In this document: one piece after another, positions 16,750-25,366 of the stretch
How positions within the stretch are numbered: the first letter of the stretch is position 1
How the letters are laid out: each line of letters opens with the position of its first letter
Assembly (NCBI GenBank): GCA_910578405.1
Contig: CAJTQO010000010.1
Location: 3,175-67,174 of the forward strand
Reading direction: 5' to 3'
DNA from: an uncultured Lachnospiraceae bacterium
GTDB taxonomy: Bacteria; Bacillota; Clostridia; Lachnospirales; Lachnospiraceae
DNA length: 64,000 nt
Translations under genes and position numbers: made by a program
The notes under the pieces: model-generated
Told to the model about the DNA's origin: nothing
Seen by the model: the letters and a program-made list of their open reading frames with translations, nothing else
Databases searched by the model: none

Positions 16750-18090
16750 TCACAGACGATGTAAAATAAAGTTAATGATTTCCTCCCCTTTTTCTCTGTC
16801 ATAACGCCCCTCTTCCATATACATCCTCCCCTGTCCGTCCACCAATGGATATTCCAATTCGATTGCCTCTTTGCAAAGGCCCATAGGAGCCAAACCGCAA
16901 AATTCCAAATCCGTCCTGTGCCATTGGTTTACTACCGGCTCTTTGATATACTGTGGGTACAAAACAAACTTTTTACACCTTGCGCTGGACGTAATATCCA
17001 TAAAGCCGCTCCTTATGCCAATCAAATACCCTGCATACTCCAATACGGCAGCGCTTTGCCTGAACGTAAACCCGACCGGAATTACATGCTCCAGCCCGCA
17101 CTTCTCTTTTTTCGCATCCACATTAACGCACACAGTATAACCTTCTTTCATTAATCTGTCCGCCAATTCCTGCCAGAAATGCATAGGCAGTGACTGTAAA
17201 GAATATGCGTAAGGGGACAGCACCGCCGTTTTCCCTTTTTTCATCCCCATTCCTTCGCATAACGCTATCATTTCATCATCCAGTTTATCAAACTCCGGAT
17301 TGGATGGTTCCGTATCCACTGGCAGGCCATACGTGAAAGAGCGTATGGTATCCATAAAAGAAAACCCGTCCCTGTATTTCACCAAACAGGAATTAAAGGA
17401 TAATTTCTGCCATATGGTCAATAAGCGTAAACGGTACTGTCCAATCCCTCCAAAAAGGTAAACATGTATCAGGCTGTCCGTCTCTTCTTCACTTAGCAAA
17501 ACAATCCTTTCCCTTTTTATTGCCTTAGGGAACAACTCCGCAACTTTCGTAAAACCTTTGGAATCCCCGGCAATCACATAGTTTTCTATTTTCTCTTTCT
17601 TCAAATAGGCTTCCAGGAACAACGCCAGCAAATAGAAATCCCCCACCGGCCCTCTTGCAACCAGAATCCATGCATCTTTGCCATACTTCCTGCAGATTCT
17701 GCGGTAAATCCTATCGCCTTTTCTTACTTCCGCCATCGCTGACCGGATGGAGGGTTTGTTCAAAACAACAAACTGCTCGCCTTCCCTATAGCCCAGCCTT
17801 TCAAACTGCCTGCTGATATCTCTCCAATATTTGGGAGAATAAATCAGTAAAAACAGATTTTCCCTCCATGGTTTAAGATACTTTTCCGGCTTATAGACCA
17901 TTACCCCGCCTATGGTAAGTCCTTCTTTTTTCGTATCATTGTCCACAATCGCCGATAAATGCAGCTTAAGGCCGTTTAACATATCCATAATGCTCTGTAT
18001 ATGCTCCATCCTCCCGATTGCAGCCAGTTCTTTCCCTTCCAGCCTGTACCGCTTTCTCAGACGCCTCAGCTCTTTTTTTATCCCACCCAT
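16750..18090 (-). CDS. putative glycosyltransferase with N-terminal Rossmann-like module
   Basis: A 446-residue cytoplasmic protein and the last gene of the glycan operon. Residues 20-105 resemble the small Rossmann-like module seen throughout this operon (AIVDNDTKKEGLTIGGVMVY, then IYSPKYWRDI). The rest has GT-B, glycosyltransferase-family-9-like features: VARGPVGDFYLLALFLEA, AVLSPYAYSLQSLP near residue 290, and the nucleotide-site-like IGIRSGFMDI. It is paralogous along its length to the 427-residue protein at 19074-20357. The start at 18090 has AGAGGGATG upstream and aligns with that paralogue, although it makes a 125-bp overlap with the previous gene. Acceptor and donor are unknown. Confidence 0.7.
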   Translation of the reverse strand: MGGIKKELRRLRKRYRLEGKELAAIGRMEHIQSIMDMLNGLKLHLSAIVDNDTKKEGLTIGGVMVYKPEKYLKPWRENLFLLIYSPKYWRDISRQFERLGYREGEQFVVLNKPSIRSAMAEVRKGDRIYRRICRKYGKDAWILVARGPVGDFYLLALFLEAYLKKEKIENYVIAGDSKGFTKVAELFPKAIKRERIVLLSEEETDSLIHVYLFGGIGQYRLRLLTIWQKLSFNSCLVKYRDGFSFMDTIRSFTYGLPVDTEPSNPEFDKLDDEMIALCEGMGMKKGKTAVLSPYAYSLQSLPMHFWQELADRLMKEGYTVCVNVDAKKEKCGLEHVIPVGFTFRQSAAVLEYAGYLIGIRSGFMDITSSARCKKFVLYPQYIKEPVVNQWHRTDLEFCGLAPMGLCKEAIELEYPLVDGQGRMYMEEGRYDREKGEEIINFILHRL

Positions 18091-18607
18091 CCCACATCCC
18101 TCTTCTTAAAAATGCGTTTACCTTTTCTTCCGTCCCCATATACTTTGGAGGGACCGTTTCCACTTTTTCTGAAAATCTGTATATATCCAGGCAAACCAGC
18201 TCCTCCCAATCCACTCCGTGAACCCCAAGCAAATTCTGCGCATGTGTGTCATAAGGCTCTGTAAAAGATACGACAGTCAGTCTGGAGGTAAATTCATTTA
18301 AAGCATAGTATTTGAGCAGTTTCACCGCATCCTTTCTGCAAATGCAAACTGCCTTTACCATATCCCCCACGCTTTGCCCTTCCAAAAACAGCTCCAAAGA
18401 CGCTGCCGCTTCCCTGTCACAGGTTAGGACCACCGCCTCCCCAAATCCCCTCACCTGCAGGAAACGCTTCAAATGCAGCAAAGCATAATAATTAGATACC
18501 TCTTTTTCCTTTGGCAACAGTAAATAAAACGGCGCGTGATATTTCCTGTCTATCTTATTCCATAGGATAAAACCTTGGAAAGCTTTCCAATAGCTGGCCA
18601 ACAACAT
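17966..18607 (-). CDS. small partner protein of the glycosyltransferase, unknown function
   Basis: A 213-residue soluble protein that I do not recognise as a named family. Its core (YYALLHLKRFLQVRGFGEAVVL, AVCICRKDAVKLLKYYALNE, VVSFTEPYD, VCLDIYRF) is clearly similar to the 155-residue protein at 20371-20838, and each lies just upstream of one of the two paralogous glycosyltransferase-like genes. The alternating hydrophobic pattern suggests an alpha/beta fold. The last ~40 residues lie in the overlap with the next gene and look poorly constrained, so the functional protein may end near residue 172. A role as partner or half-domain of the transferase is inferred from the duplicated pairing. 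Confidence 0.6.
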   Translation of the reverse strand: MLLASYWKAFQGFILWNKIDRKYHAPFYLLLPKEKEVSNYYALLHLKRFLQVRGFGEAVVLTCDREAAASLELFLEGQSVGDMVKAVCICRKDAVKLLKYYALNEFTSRLTVVSFTEPYDTHAQNLLGVHGVDWEELVCLDIYRFSEKVETVPPKYMGTEEKVNAFLRRGMWDGWDKKRAEASEKAVQAGRERTGCNREDGAYTEHYGYVKRP

Positions 18608-18632
18608 TTCTTGTTATCCTTTCCTTACTCCC

Positions 18633-19010
18633 TTATAATGATGCATCAGAAACAATTTCCACCCCGTCCAGCCCCACATCCCTTGGAAGACTGACCGCAT
18701 AAGACATATGCAGCCCGGATGGCTTATCATCATTGAACAAAACCCTTTCCCCCAAAGGAAGTCCAAATAAGATAACATCATATCTGATATGGTGTTTTCG
18801 CAAAAAATTTTCCGTCTGCGTCCTTGCCTCTTCCCCTCTCCCTGTCAAAATCAATATAAAATCCCCTTCCGGAATATTCCGCAAGCATTCTTTCGCCCCC
18901 GGCAGCCAACAGTCTTCTCCTGTTTTATACCCATTATGCATGACAAGCGTCCCATCCAAATCAAAAATCCAGGTCTTTGGCAGTGTCGATAAAACCAATT
19001 GTTTTCCCAT
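18633..19010 (-). CDS. HAD-superfamily phosphatase
   Basis: A 125-residue HAD enzyme. I choose the ATG at 19010, which follows GAGGATGGG at a suitable distance; the frame is open further upstream. The nucleophile motif IFDLDGTLV (Asp16 nucleophile, Asp18 acid/base), motif II ILTGR and the Mg-binding NDDKPSG near residue 98 are all present, so it should be active. It is short, without a cap domain, like GmhB/KdsC-type sugar-phosphate phosphatases. Together with the SIS isomerase and nucleotidyltransferase-kinase fusion nearby it could dephosphorylate an intermediate in making an activated sugar. The substrate is not identifiable. Confidence 0.8.
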   Translation of the reverse strand: MGKQLVLSTLPKTWIFDLDGTLVMHNGYKTGEDCWLPGAKECLRNIPEGDFILILTGRGEEARTQTENFLRKHHIRYDVILFGLPLGERVLFNDDKPSGLHMSYAVSLPRDVGLDGVEIVSDASL

Positions 19011-19073
19011 ATATCCCATCCTCTTTTCCACAAAACGGAAAACGCCATCATCTGCGTGCAGCCTCATTGTCCT

Positions 19074-20357
19074 TCAAGTACACGCTTCCACAATCTCCTC
19101 CACATACTCCATACAGTTTTCATTATGAAATTGCATTTCTACCGCATCATTGCAAAGCCCCATCCTCTTTAAGCTAAAATACTCAAAGGCGCTGCATTGG
19201 AAAAACCGGTTTTTCTCATCATACAAAATAACCTTCTTCGCTTTGGCGGCGCTCACTACATCGCAGAAGCCGCTGCGAATCCCAATAAAATGCCCTGCCC
19301 TGCTGACAAACTGCGGCGCAATATCCAGTGGAAAGAAAACAGGGATTGTCCCGGCGACTGGCGGCTCCTCCCCTCCTCCACTGTTGGTGCAGACTATATG
19401 CCCTTCCTCCTCACAACGTCTGGCCACCGCTTCCCAGAACTCATCCGGCAAATCGGAAAGCGTATTGGAATAGGGGGACAACACCACTGTCTTTCCTTCT
19501 TCGAGCCGGTTTTCCTTAAACAGCTTCTCCAACTCCGCCTCCCTGTCTTTAAGCATCGGAGGCTCCGGCCTTGCCTCATCCGGCAATTCAAACACAAACC
19601 GCCGGAACAGCTCCGTAAATCCTAACCCCTTATACCCCCGAAACCATTGGAGCGGATTCGTATGGATTTCCCACCAACTGTCATTCAATATCTTCATGTT
19701 TACTTCTTCCGGGCAAAGGCGGTAATAACTCATCAGGCAAGTGCAGGCCGCTTCACTGCCAATCACTTCTATATTGCTTATGTCAAACAGCAAAGCCACC
19801 TTTTTGCACGCCCCGTTTAAGACAAGGAATGCATACTCATGGATATGGTTCCTCCGGATGTACTGCTTCCAAAAAGTCCCGATTAAGTATACGTCCCCTG
19901 TCCCTGTGTACGGACAGATAAAAACAGGGACGTTCCCATATTTTTTCACAATTTTCCGATATATTCCCCTGCCTTTCCAGGCTTCCAGAAGCCTGTCCGC
20001 AAACGTCGCTTTCCCATAAAAACAATATACATTTTCTTTCCGGACGCCGCAACTATCCAACTGCTCCAGAATTTCCCTCCAAAACTTGGAATATACCAAA
20101 AAAACGTTTTTGGGTTCTGAAGGGACAGGTATTTCATCCAAAGCTATGACCCGGATACGCGCCCAGAAGCTATGACGCTTCGCCGGGTCGTTGTCTATCA
20201 CGTTCGCCGGCTCTAACCCTCTGCCCCGCAATGCCCGGATAATCCGCCTGGAACCGTCGCTGGCGCTGAACACGTAAACATCCTTGTCCTGGAATTTCTT
20301 CTTTTGCGCTAATCGTTCAATTTTCCGCTCTATTTGTTTTGCCTGTTCCCTGTCCAT
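19074..20357 (-). CDS. putative glycosyltransferase, paralogue of 16750-18090
   Basis: A 427-residue cytoplasmic protein. The ATG at 20357 is preferred, because GGAGAGGGT precedes it and it removes an overlap with the upstream gene. Residues 25-105 form the Rossmann-like module (VYVFSASDGSRRI, VIDNDPAKR, VYSKFWREI). The C-terminal two thirds match the 446-residue paralogue (CPYTGTGDVYLIGTFWKQYI, VVLSPYSNTLSDLP, FIGIRSGFCDVVS). The fold is probably GT-B of the family 9 type. Sequence identity between the paralogues is low, so the duplication is old. Donor and acceptor are unknown. Confidence 0.7.
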   Translation of the reverse strand: MDREQAKQIERKIERLAQKKKFQDKDVYVFSASDGSRRIIRALRGRGLEPANVIDNDPAKRHSFWARIRVIALDEIPVPSEPKNVFLVYSKFWREILEQLDSCGVRKENVYCFYGKATFADRLLEAWKGRGIYRKIVKKYGNVPVFICPYTGTGDVYLIGTFWKQYIRRNHIHEYAFLVLNGACKKVALLFDISNIEVIGSEAACTCLMSYYRLCPEEVNMKILNDSWWEIHTNPLQWFRGYKGLGFTELFRRFVFELPDEARPEPPMLKDREAELEKLFKENRLEEGKTVVLSPYSNTLSDLPDEFWEAVARRCEEEGHIVCTNSGGGEEPPVAGTIPVFFPLDIAPQFVSRAGHFIGIRSGFCDVVSAAKAKKVILYDEKNRFFQCSAFEYFSLKRMGLCNDAVEMQFHNENCMEYVEEIVEACT

Positions 20358-20370
20358 ACCCTCTCCAGCG

Positions 20371-20838
20371 TCACCCTTTCCCTTCCGGCGCCTGGCGCAG
20401 CCCAAACAAACCCAGGCAGACCGCTTCGCCCACCCCTACCAGCCTCTCCTCTAACAACATTCCCAGCCTATTGTCTTCCGGCCGGCTGTCATAGGTGAAA
20501 ACAATATTGTCATAAAATTTGTAAAAACAATAGGCGTCATACAGTTTCTCCATTCGGGCCGGTCCGCATATGCATATCCGAATCGAAAAAGAAGCGCATT
20601 TCCCGCCAATCCGCCTCTTTACCCTTTTTGCAGTTTTTCTGTCCTTTACCAAAACCACCGCTTCTTTCGCAAATTTCCTCTTCACATAGAAGTCCAAATA
20701 AGCAAGCGCGGCTCGATCCAGCCTGGCGTTTTCTCCGGCCAACGCCAATACCGCCTTTGGGTACTTTATCCTATATTTTATTTTCACAGTCTCCCAAAGG
20801 GCATACCCATGAAGCGCCCGAACAACATTTTTCCACAT
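20371..20838 (-). CDS. small partner protein, paralogue of 17966-18607
   Basis: A 155-residue, strongly basic soluble protein starting at 20838 behind GGAGGCGGGG. It shares YLDFYVKRKFAKEAVVL, IRICICGPARMEKLYDAYCFYKFYDNIVFTYD and VCLGLFGLR with the 213-residue protein, so the pair small-protein plus transferase exists twice in this operon. It ends 13 bp before the transferase start. I do not recognise the family. The constant pairing suggests that both form one functional unit. Confidence 0.6.
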   Translation of the reverse strand: MWKNVVRALHGYALWETVKIKYRIKYPKAVLALAGENARLDRAALAYLDFYVKRKFAKEAVVLVKDRKTAKRVKRRIGGKCASFSIRICICGPARMEKLYDAYCFYKFYDNIVFTYDSRPEDNRLGMLLEERLVGVGEAVCLGLFGLRQAPEGKG

Positions 20839-20883
20839 AAGCCCCGCCTCCCGTGACCCTTTCCTATTTAGGCCCCGCTCCTT

Positions 20884-21474
20884 TCACTGCCCTTTTTCTT
20901 TTAACAGCTCCCCAATATGCCCGCCTGGATGGTTTCTGCAAAACTGCCCGATATCCAGTTCCAGTTCTTTTGCAATCATCATAGCCAGCCCCTGCAGCAC
21001 AATTAAGTTCATGGTCGTGGAATTATTAGGCATCACATTCCATAAGTCCCCTTCATGCTCCAGTTCCAGGACAATGCTGTTTGGTATCCTCCGGGCCAGG
21101 GCGCTCTCCCTGCAAAAAGTCAGCAGCCACAAACTTACCTTCCGTTCTTCCATAAATCCCGCAAGATAGATGGATTCCTCCGTTTCACCGCTTTTGGTGA
21201 GTAAAATGACCAAATCCCCTTCCTTCACTACCCCCATATCGCCATGCACTGCGGAATTGGTATGCAGAAAGCAGGCGTCCAAACCCATTGAAATCATAGA
21301 GCCTACAAACTTTTCGCAGATAGGGACGTTTTTCCCCAACCCCGAAACGACAATCTTATGTCCGGCGCGTATGGTTTCTGCCGCTTCCTTTACCAATCTC
21401 CGAAACATTCCCTCATCCAGGGAATGGATGGCATGGTTGATTTCCTCCATCTGTTTTTCAAAATACTTTATCAC
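20884..21474 (-). CDS. SIS-domain sugar-phosphate isomerase (KpsF/GutQ-like)
   Basis: A 196-residue SIS protein. The GTG at 21474 is the best start: GGAGG lies seven bases upstream and the codon overlaps the TGA of the previous gene by 4 bp (GTGA). Characteristic segments are IVVSGLGKN, GDMGVVKEGDLVILLTKSGETEE and the C-terminal NHPGGHIG, which corresponds to the HPGG motif of arabinose-5-phosphate isomerases; the CBS tail of those enzymes is missing. It probably interconverts a ketose and an aldose phosphate. With its neighbours (kinase-nucleotidyltransferase fusion, HAD phosphatase) it resembles the enzyme set used to make activated heptose or pentose. The sugar is unresolved. Confidence 0.8.
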   Translation of the reverse strand: MIKYFEKQMEEINHAIHSLDEGMFRRLVKEAAETIRAGHKIVVSGLGKNVPICEKFVGSMISMGLDACFLHTNSAVHGDMGVVKEGDLVILLTKSGETEESIYLAGFMEERKVSLWLLTFCRESALARRIPNSIVLELEHEGDLWNVMPNNSTTMNLIVLQGLAMMIAKELELDIGQFCRNHPGGHIGELLKEKGQ

Positions 21475-22994
21475 AGCAAATCCTCCAAATAATATAACCC
21501 ATTGTAGAACGCCCCGCATATAGAATCATAATCCTGCCAGGCATAAGTCGTGAGAGAAAGCCATATCACGGCGTGCAAAAGCTTGATTTCCTCCGGCTGC
21601 GCCCCTGTCAGCCGGAAAAACTCCCCTTCCATATCCTCCCAGCCATTGGACGTAATCTCCAGCGCTATCCCGTCCCCTCCGATATCCAAACGAAACTCCT
21701 TTAGATTAAAGCGGTCATAATTCCCCACGATGGAATAATACAATTTCGCCCAATCATAACGCTCATCCCCATATAACTGCGTAAATCCAAAATAACCCCT
21801 GGGGTCAATCAATACCGGAGAGCCGTCCTCCCGCAGCATAATGTTGGAAAAAGTGCAGTCCCCATGGAGGAAACAAAATTTATCGCAGACAAGCGCTTCC
21901 AGTTTCCGCTCCAACTCCCTTTTGTGAAAATATACATTCCTGCATGATTTCCCGTTAATATTTATTCTTTTCTCTTGGGCGAACGGCACAAGATCCCGAA
22001 TCCGCTCCAACCGGCGAACCGTTTTGTTGTAATACGCCTCCTTCATGCTGAAAGAATCCGCCTGCGCCTGTCCGCTTTTATGCAGTTTATGCAATACGTC
22101 AACCAGTTTTCCCAAAATTTCCTTCTTTTCTTTGCCATCTGGCGTCTCCAGCCTATCCCCAGGCTGACTCTCATAGATATTTTTTCCGCGAATATATTCC
22201 ATTTCCAGAGGGTCTGTCCCATAGATGCGGGGAATGCTTCCCGGCGCTATCCGTGCGGCCTTTTCATACCAACGGCATTCCCGGACGGCCAGTTCCCTTC
22301 CCTGACTGTCCAGGGCTTCCTTCACAAGCCTGTCCCCCTTTACGGCAATGCGGTTAAACGGTCTGCATTTCTCCCGCCCCAGTTTCTCATACTCTTCCAA
22401 TATTCCAAACTCTTTGGCCCCTGCCAGGCCCATTTCCTGACACAGCAGCTCCCGCCCCTGCATCCACCGCACCAACTCCCCGCTTTCCGGTATGCCTGCC
22501 AGCTTTGCCTTTTCTGTAAAAAGAAAGAAACCCGCTACGCCATGTTCTTTGGATTTTTCCTCCCGGAATTCTCCGTTTACGTAACTCCAACGGCAGGGAA
22601 ACGTCTGGGATATCCCTATGTAGTCCCGCTGCGGCTCTCCCTCCTGATACTCCTTTGGCAATTCCAGCCCTTGCGGCAAAATCAAATCCGACCAGACCAG
22701 CATAAACGGTTTCCGCTCCGGCATCAGTTCCAATGCCTGACGGATGCCGGAACAGGTGCCTGTCCCTTGCGCGTCTACGATTTGATATTTCACTTTAGCA
22801 AAACAATGCAAGTATTCACGCATTGCCTCTTTCTTGTAATCCGCTATAATGATAAAACGCTGATCCGGGTATTTGCGGAATAAATGGAAAAGCATTGGAA
22901 GGTTTTCCACCGGCGCCAGCGCTTTTGGCTTGTTCCTTGTCAAATGGCCAAGCCTTGTCCCTTTTCCTCCTGCCTGTACGATAATGTAATCCAT
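21471..22994 (-). CDS. nucleotidyltransferase fused to an APH/choline-kinase-like phosphotransferase
   Basis: A 507-residue two-domain protein starting at the ATG at 22994 behind AAGGATTAAAG. Residues 1-230 are a sugar nucleotidyltransferase (VQAGGKGTRLGHLTRNKPKAL, VWSDLILP). Residues about 230-507 are a protein-kinase-fold phosphotransferase (MEYIRGKN, catalytic HGDCTFSNIM, Mg-binding LIDPRGYFG). One polypeptide could therefore phosphorylate and then activate the same small molecule. The order is opposite to that expected from separate LicA/LicC genes, and the partners here (SIS isomerase, HAD phosphatase) point to a sugar and not choline. It overlaps the SIS gene by 4 bp. Confidence 0.82.
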   Translation of the reverse strand: MDYIIVQAGGKGTRLGHLTRNKPKALAPVENLPMLFHLFRKYPDQRFIIIADYKKEAMREYLHCFAKVKYQIVDAQGTGTCSGIRQALELMPERKPFMLVWSDLILPQGLELPKEYQEGEPQRDYIGISQTFPCRWSYVNGEFREEKSKEHGVAGFFLFTEKAKLAGIPESGELVRWMQGRELLCQEMGLAGAKEFGILEEYEKLGREKCRPFNRIAVKGDRLVKEALDSQGRELAVRECRWYEKAARIAPGSIPRIYGTDPLEMEYIRGKNIYESQPGDRLETPDGKEKKEILGKLVDVLHKLHKSGQAQADSFSMKEAYYNKTVRRLERIRDLVPFAQEKRININGKSCRNVYFHKRELERKLEALVCDKFCFLHGDCTFSNIMLREDGSPVLIDPRGYFGFTQLYGDERYDWAKLYYSIVGNYDRFNLKEFRLDIGGDGIALEITSNGWEDMEGEFFRLTGAQPEEIKLLHAVIWLSLTTYAWQDYDSICGAFYNGLYYLEDLL

Positions 22995-23082
22995 CTCTTT
23001 AATCCTTTTCAACTAAACAATGGTTGGACATCGCCTCCTGGCAAAACTCCAACTGTGAAGCGTTTCTTTACAGTCCCTATCT

Positions 23083-25350
23083 TCAAATAACCGTGCTTCT
23101 AGGTTTTTCCCAAACAATTTTTTCCCCTTCCACCCCTAAATCCCTCATCAAATCATCCTTAATCTCCATTGCCGTTTTTTCCGATTCCACTGCCACCACC
23201 AGGACGTCAAACGCTGTTCTTTTTACTTCTTCCACCGGACGCACGCCTTGTTTTTCATACTTTATGTAATTCTTATCCACCCAAAGCGCCAGATTGCATT
23301 CCTCATAAAAGCAAATCTGCCGGTAATACATCTGGCCCACATTCCCTGCCCCATATAAAACTGCCTTTTTCCCTTTCAATGCATTTTGAAAGGGAAAAAT
23401 ATATTCCAAAACCTGTACGGAAACATCAAATCCCATAACCCTTGTCGCCTTGCAAATCATTTTTGACATCCATTTCTGAAGCTGCAGGATAAGCTCTTCC
23501 TTTTGCGGATGCTTCTCAAAAACCGTTTTCAGAGATAAATATAAATCGTTGTAATTTTTCAGATAAGATTCATGTATGGAATAAGTTGCGGAATCTGCCC
23601 TTTTTCTGTAACGATAGCCGCATACGCTTTCACTGATTCGCAAGGATTTACATTTTAATGCATAACGGTATAAAAAATCGGCGTCCTCTGATAAAAATAC
23701 GGTTTTGTCTATTTCTTCAAAAACTTTTTGCGCAATGTTGGTGCGAAACAGCTTATCGCAAATATATGGCGCCAGGCCATATTCGTTTGTATTCCCATAC
23801 ATCATCATATTGGCATAAATATATGCCAATTCTTCATCCGTTTCATATGCGCCGCACGGTATTTTCCCCTGAATATCATATGCAGAATAGGAACTTGCCA
23901 CTAACAAATCAAATCCTTTGATTTGCTGCACCAGATTACGACAGTAATCCGGCTCTATAAAATCATCCGCATCCACAAAACATATATATTCCCCTTTTGC
24001 CTGGCTTGCTCCCCGTTTTCTTGCCATTGCAACGCCCTGGTTGTCCTGGTGGATTACATACATGTTTGGATAATTGTGCGCAATTTCATCACATAAGGCA
24101 CCGGAACCATCCTTTGAGCCGTCATCCACGATTATGGCTTCTATCTGGGGATAGGATTGGCTGGCTATGCTTAAAAGGCACTCCCTGATATATTCCTTTA
24201 CATTGTATACCGGGACTATAATGCTGATTAAGCTTGTCTGTTCATCTTCGCATGCCAGAAACAAATGTTCGATATCCGATATTAATAAATATCCTGTCCT
24301 TGTTATGCCCATGCTTTCCAATTGTTTTATAAGTTCTTCCTCATAGTCCTTCGTCCCAACTATCACTTGTTGCGCATCCGGTTCTAACTTTTGCGCCGGA
24401 ATAACCGAAAGCCCCAGTATCTCTTTTCCCTGCTTTCCGGGATTATTATCCGCCCAAAAAGAAACGGTAATCCCCAATGCCATAAAAATATCATAGCACC
24501 AACATCCATAATCGCCTGTACCAAATATAACAATATCCTTTTCCCTTTTCAGCTCCTTCTTTATCTGCTCTTTTTCTGCAAGGCTTAGATTTTTCAACCT
24601 TTCCTTTATTTGAACTTTCTTTTCATTTTCAGATTTATTTTTTTCAATCAATCCTATATAATATTCTTTGTCCTCCCCGTTATATTTCTCTATATATTTC
24701 CGGGAAATGTGATACGTTTCTTCCACATTTATCTTCAAATCGGAATCACTATACCCACCCCTGCGAAAATAAGCAAATATTTCCGGAATATAGTGCATTT
24801 TCACTCCCTTTGAGCGCCAACGGAGCATAAGTTCATAATCGGACGCACTTTTGTATGCCTCATCAAAACCTCCGTATCTTTGGTAAATACCCTTGGATGC
24901 AAAAACTGTCGGATGGCCAATCACCATCCTTTCATAAATATCCTCTATTTTTCTATGCGGTTCCGTTTTCACGTTTCCGTCTTCATACACAATGGCCAAG
25001 TCTCCATAGACCATTTGGCTTTTGCTTTCTTGCATTCCTCTGACTGCCAGTTCCACTGCATTGGGCGCATACCAATCGTCACCGTTTATTATTCCGATTA
25101 TATCGCCCCGGGCCTGTTGTATGCCTTTATTCATAGCATTATAAATGCCCGTATCTCTTTCACTGCAATAGTAAGAAATGTCAGCCATATATCTTCTTAT
25201 TATTTGTTGCGTCCCGTCTGTGGACTTGCCATCTATCATTATATATTCTATGTTGGGATAGGATTGTCCTAAAACACTGCATATAGTCCGCTCTATTGTG
25301 GCGGCGCTATTTAAACATACAGTTATGATTGACACTTTTTGATTATCCAC
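23083..25350 (-). CDS. tandem GT2 glycosyltransferase with two Rossmann-like modules
   Basis: A 755-residue protein. I start at the GTG at 25350 (AAAGGA eight bases before, 16 bp after the wecC stop). Domains in order: GT2 catalytic domain A (VSIITVCLNSAATIERTI, IINGDDWY) at about 1-230; a Rossmann-like module (VIFGTGDYGCWCYDIF, FWADNNPGKQG) at about 275-365; GT2 domain B (ISIIVPVYNVKEYIRECL, FVDADDFI) at about 370-620; and a second module (AVLYGAGNVGQMYY, WVDKNY) at the C-terminus. DXD-like motifs are intact in both transferase domains, so it may add two sugars in sequence. No membrane segment is visible. Confidence 0.85.
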   Translation of the reverse strand: MDNQKVSIITVCLNSAATIERTICSVLGQSYPNIEYIMIDGKSTDGTQQIIRRYMADISYYCSERDTGIYNAMNKGIQQARGDIIGIINGDDWYAPNAVELAVRGMQESKSQMVYGDLAIVYEDGNVKTEPHRKIEDIYERMVIGHPTVFASKGIYQRYGGFDEAYKSASDYELMLRWRSKGVKMHYIPEIFAYFRRGGYSDSDLKINVEETYHISRKYIEKYNGEDKEYYIGLIEKNKSENEKKVQIKERLKNLSLAEKEQIKKELKREKDIVIFGTGDYGCWCYDIFMALGITVSFWADNNPGKQGKEILGLSVIPAQKLEPDAQQVIVGTKDYEEELIKQLESMGITRTGYLLISDIEHLFLACEDEQTSLISIIVPVYNVKEYIRECLLSIASQSYPQIEAIIVDDGSKDGSGALCDEIAHNYPNMYVIHQDNQGVAMARKRGASQAKGEYICFVDADDFIEPDYCRNLVQQIKGFDLLVASSYSAYDIQGKIPCGAYETDEELAYIYANMMMYGNTNEYGLAPYICDKLFRTNIAQKVFEEIDKTVFLSEDADFLYRYALKCKSLRISESVCGYRYRKRADSATYSIHESYLKNYNDLYLSLKTVFEKHPQKEELILQLQKWMSKMICKATRVMGFDVSVQVLEYIFPFQNALKGKKAVLYGAGNVGQMYYRQICFYEECNLALWVDKNYIKYEKQGVRPVEEVKRTAFDVLVVAVESEKTAMEIKDDLMRDLGVEGEKIVWEKPRSTVI

Positions 25351-25366
25351 GCTTTTTCCTTTCAGG

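Noticed and set aside
21975..22883. 302-codon open frame on the plus strand
   Set aside because: It lies wholly inside the well-supported nucleotidyltransferase-kinase gene on the other strand and has no ribosome binding site or recognisable motif.
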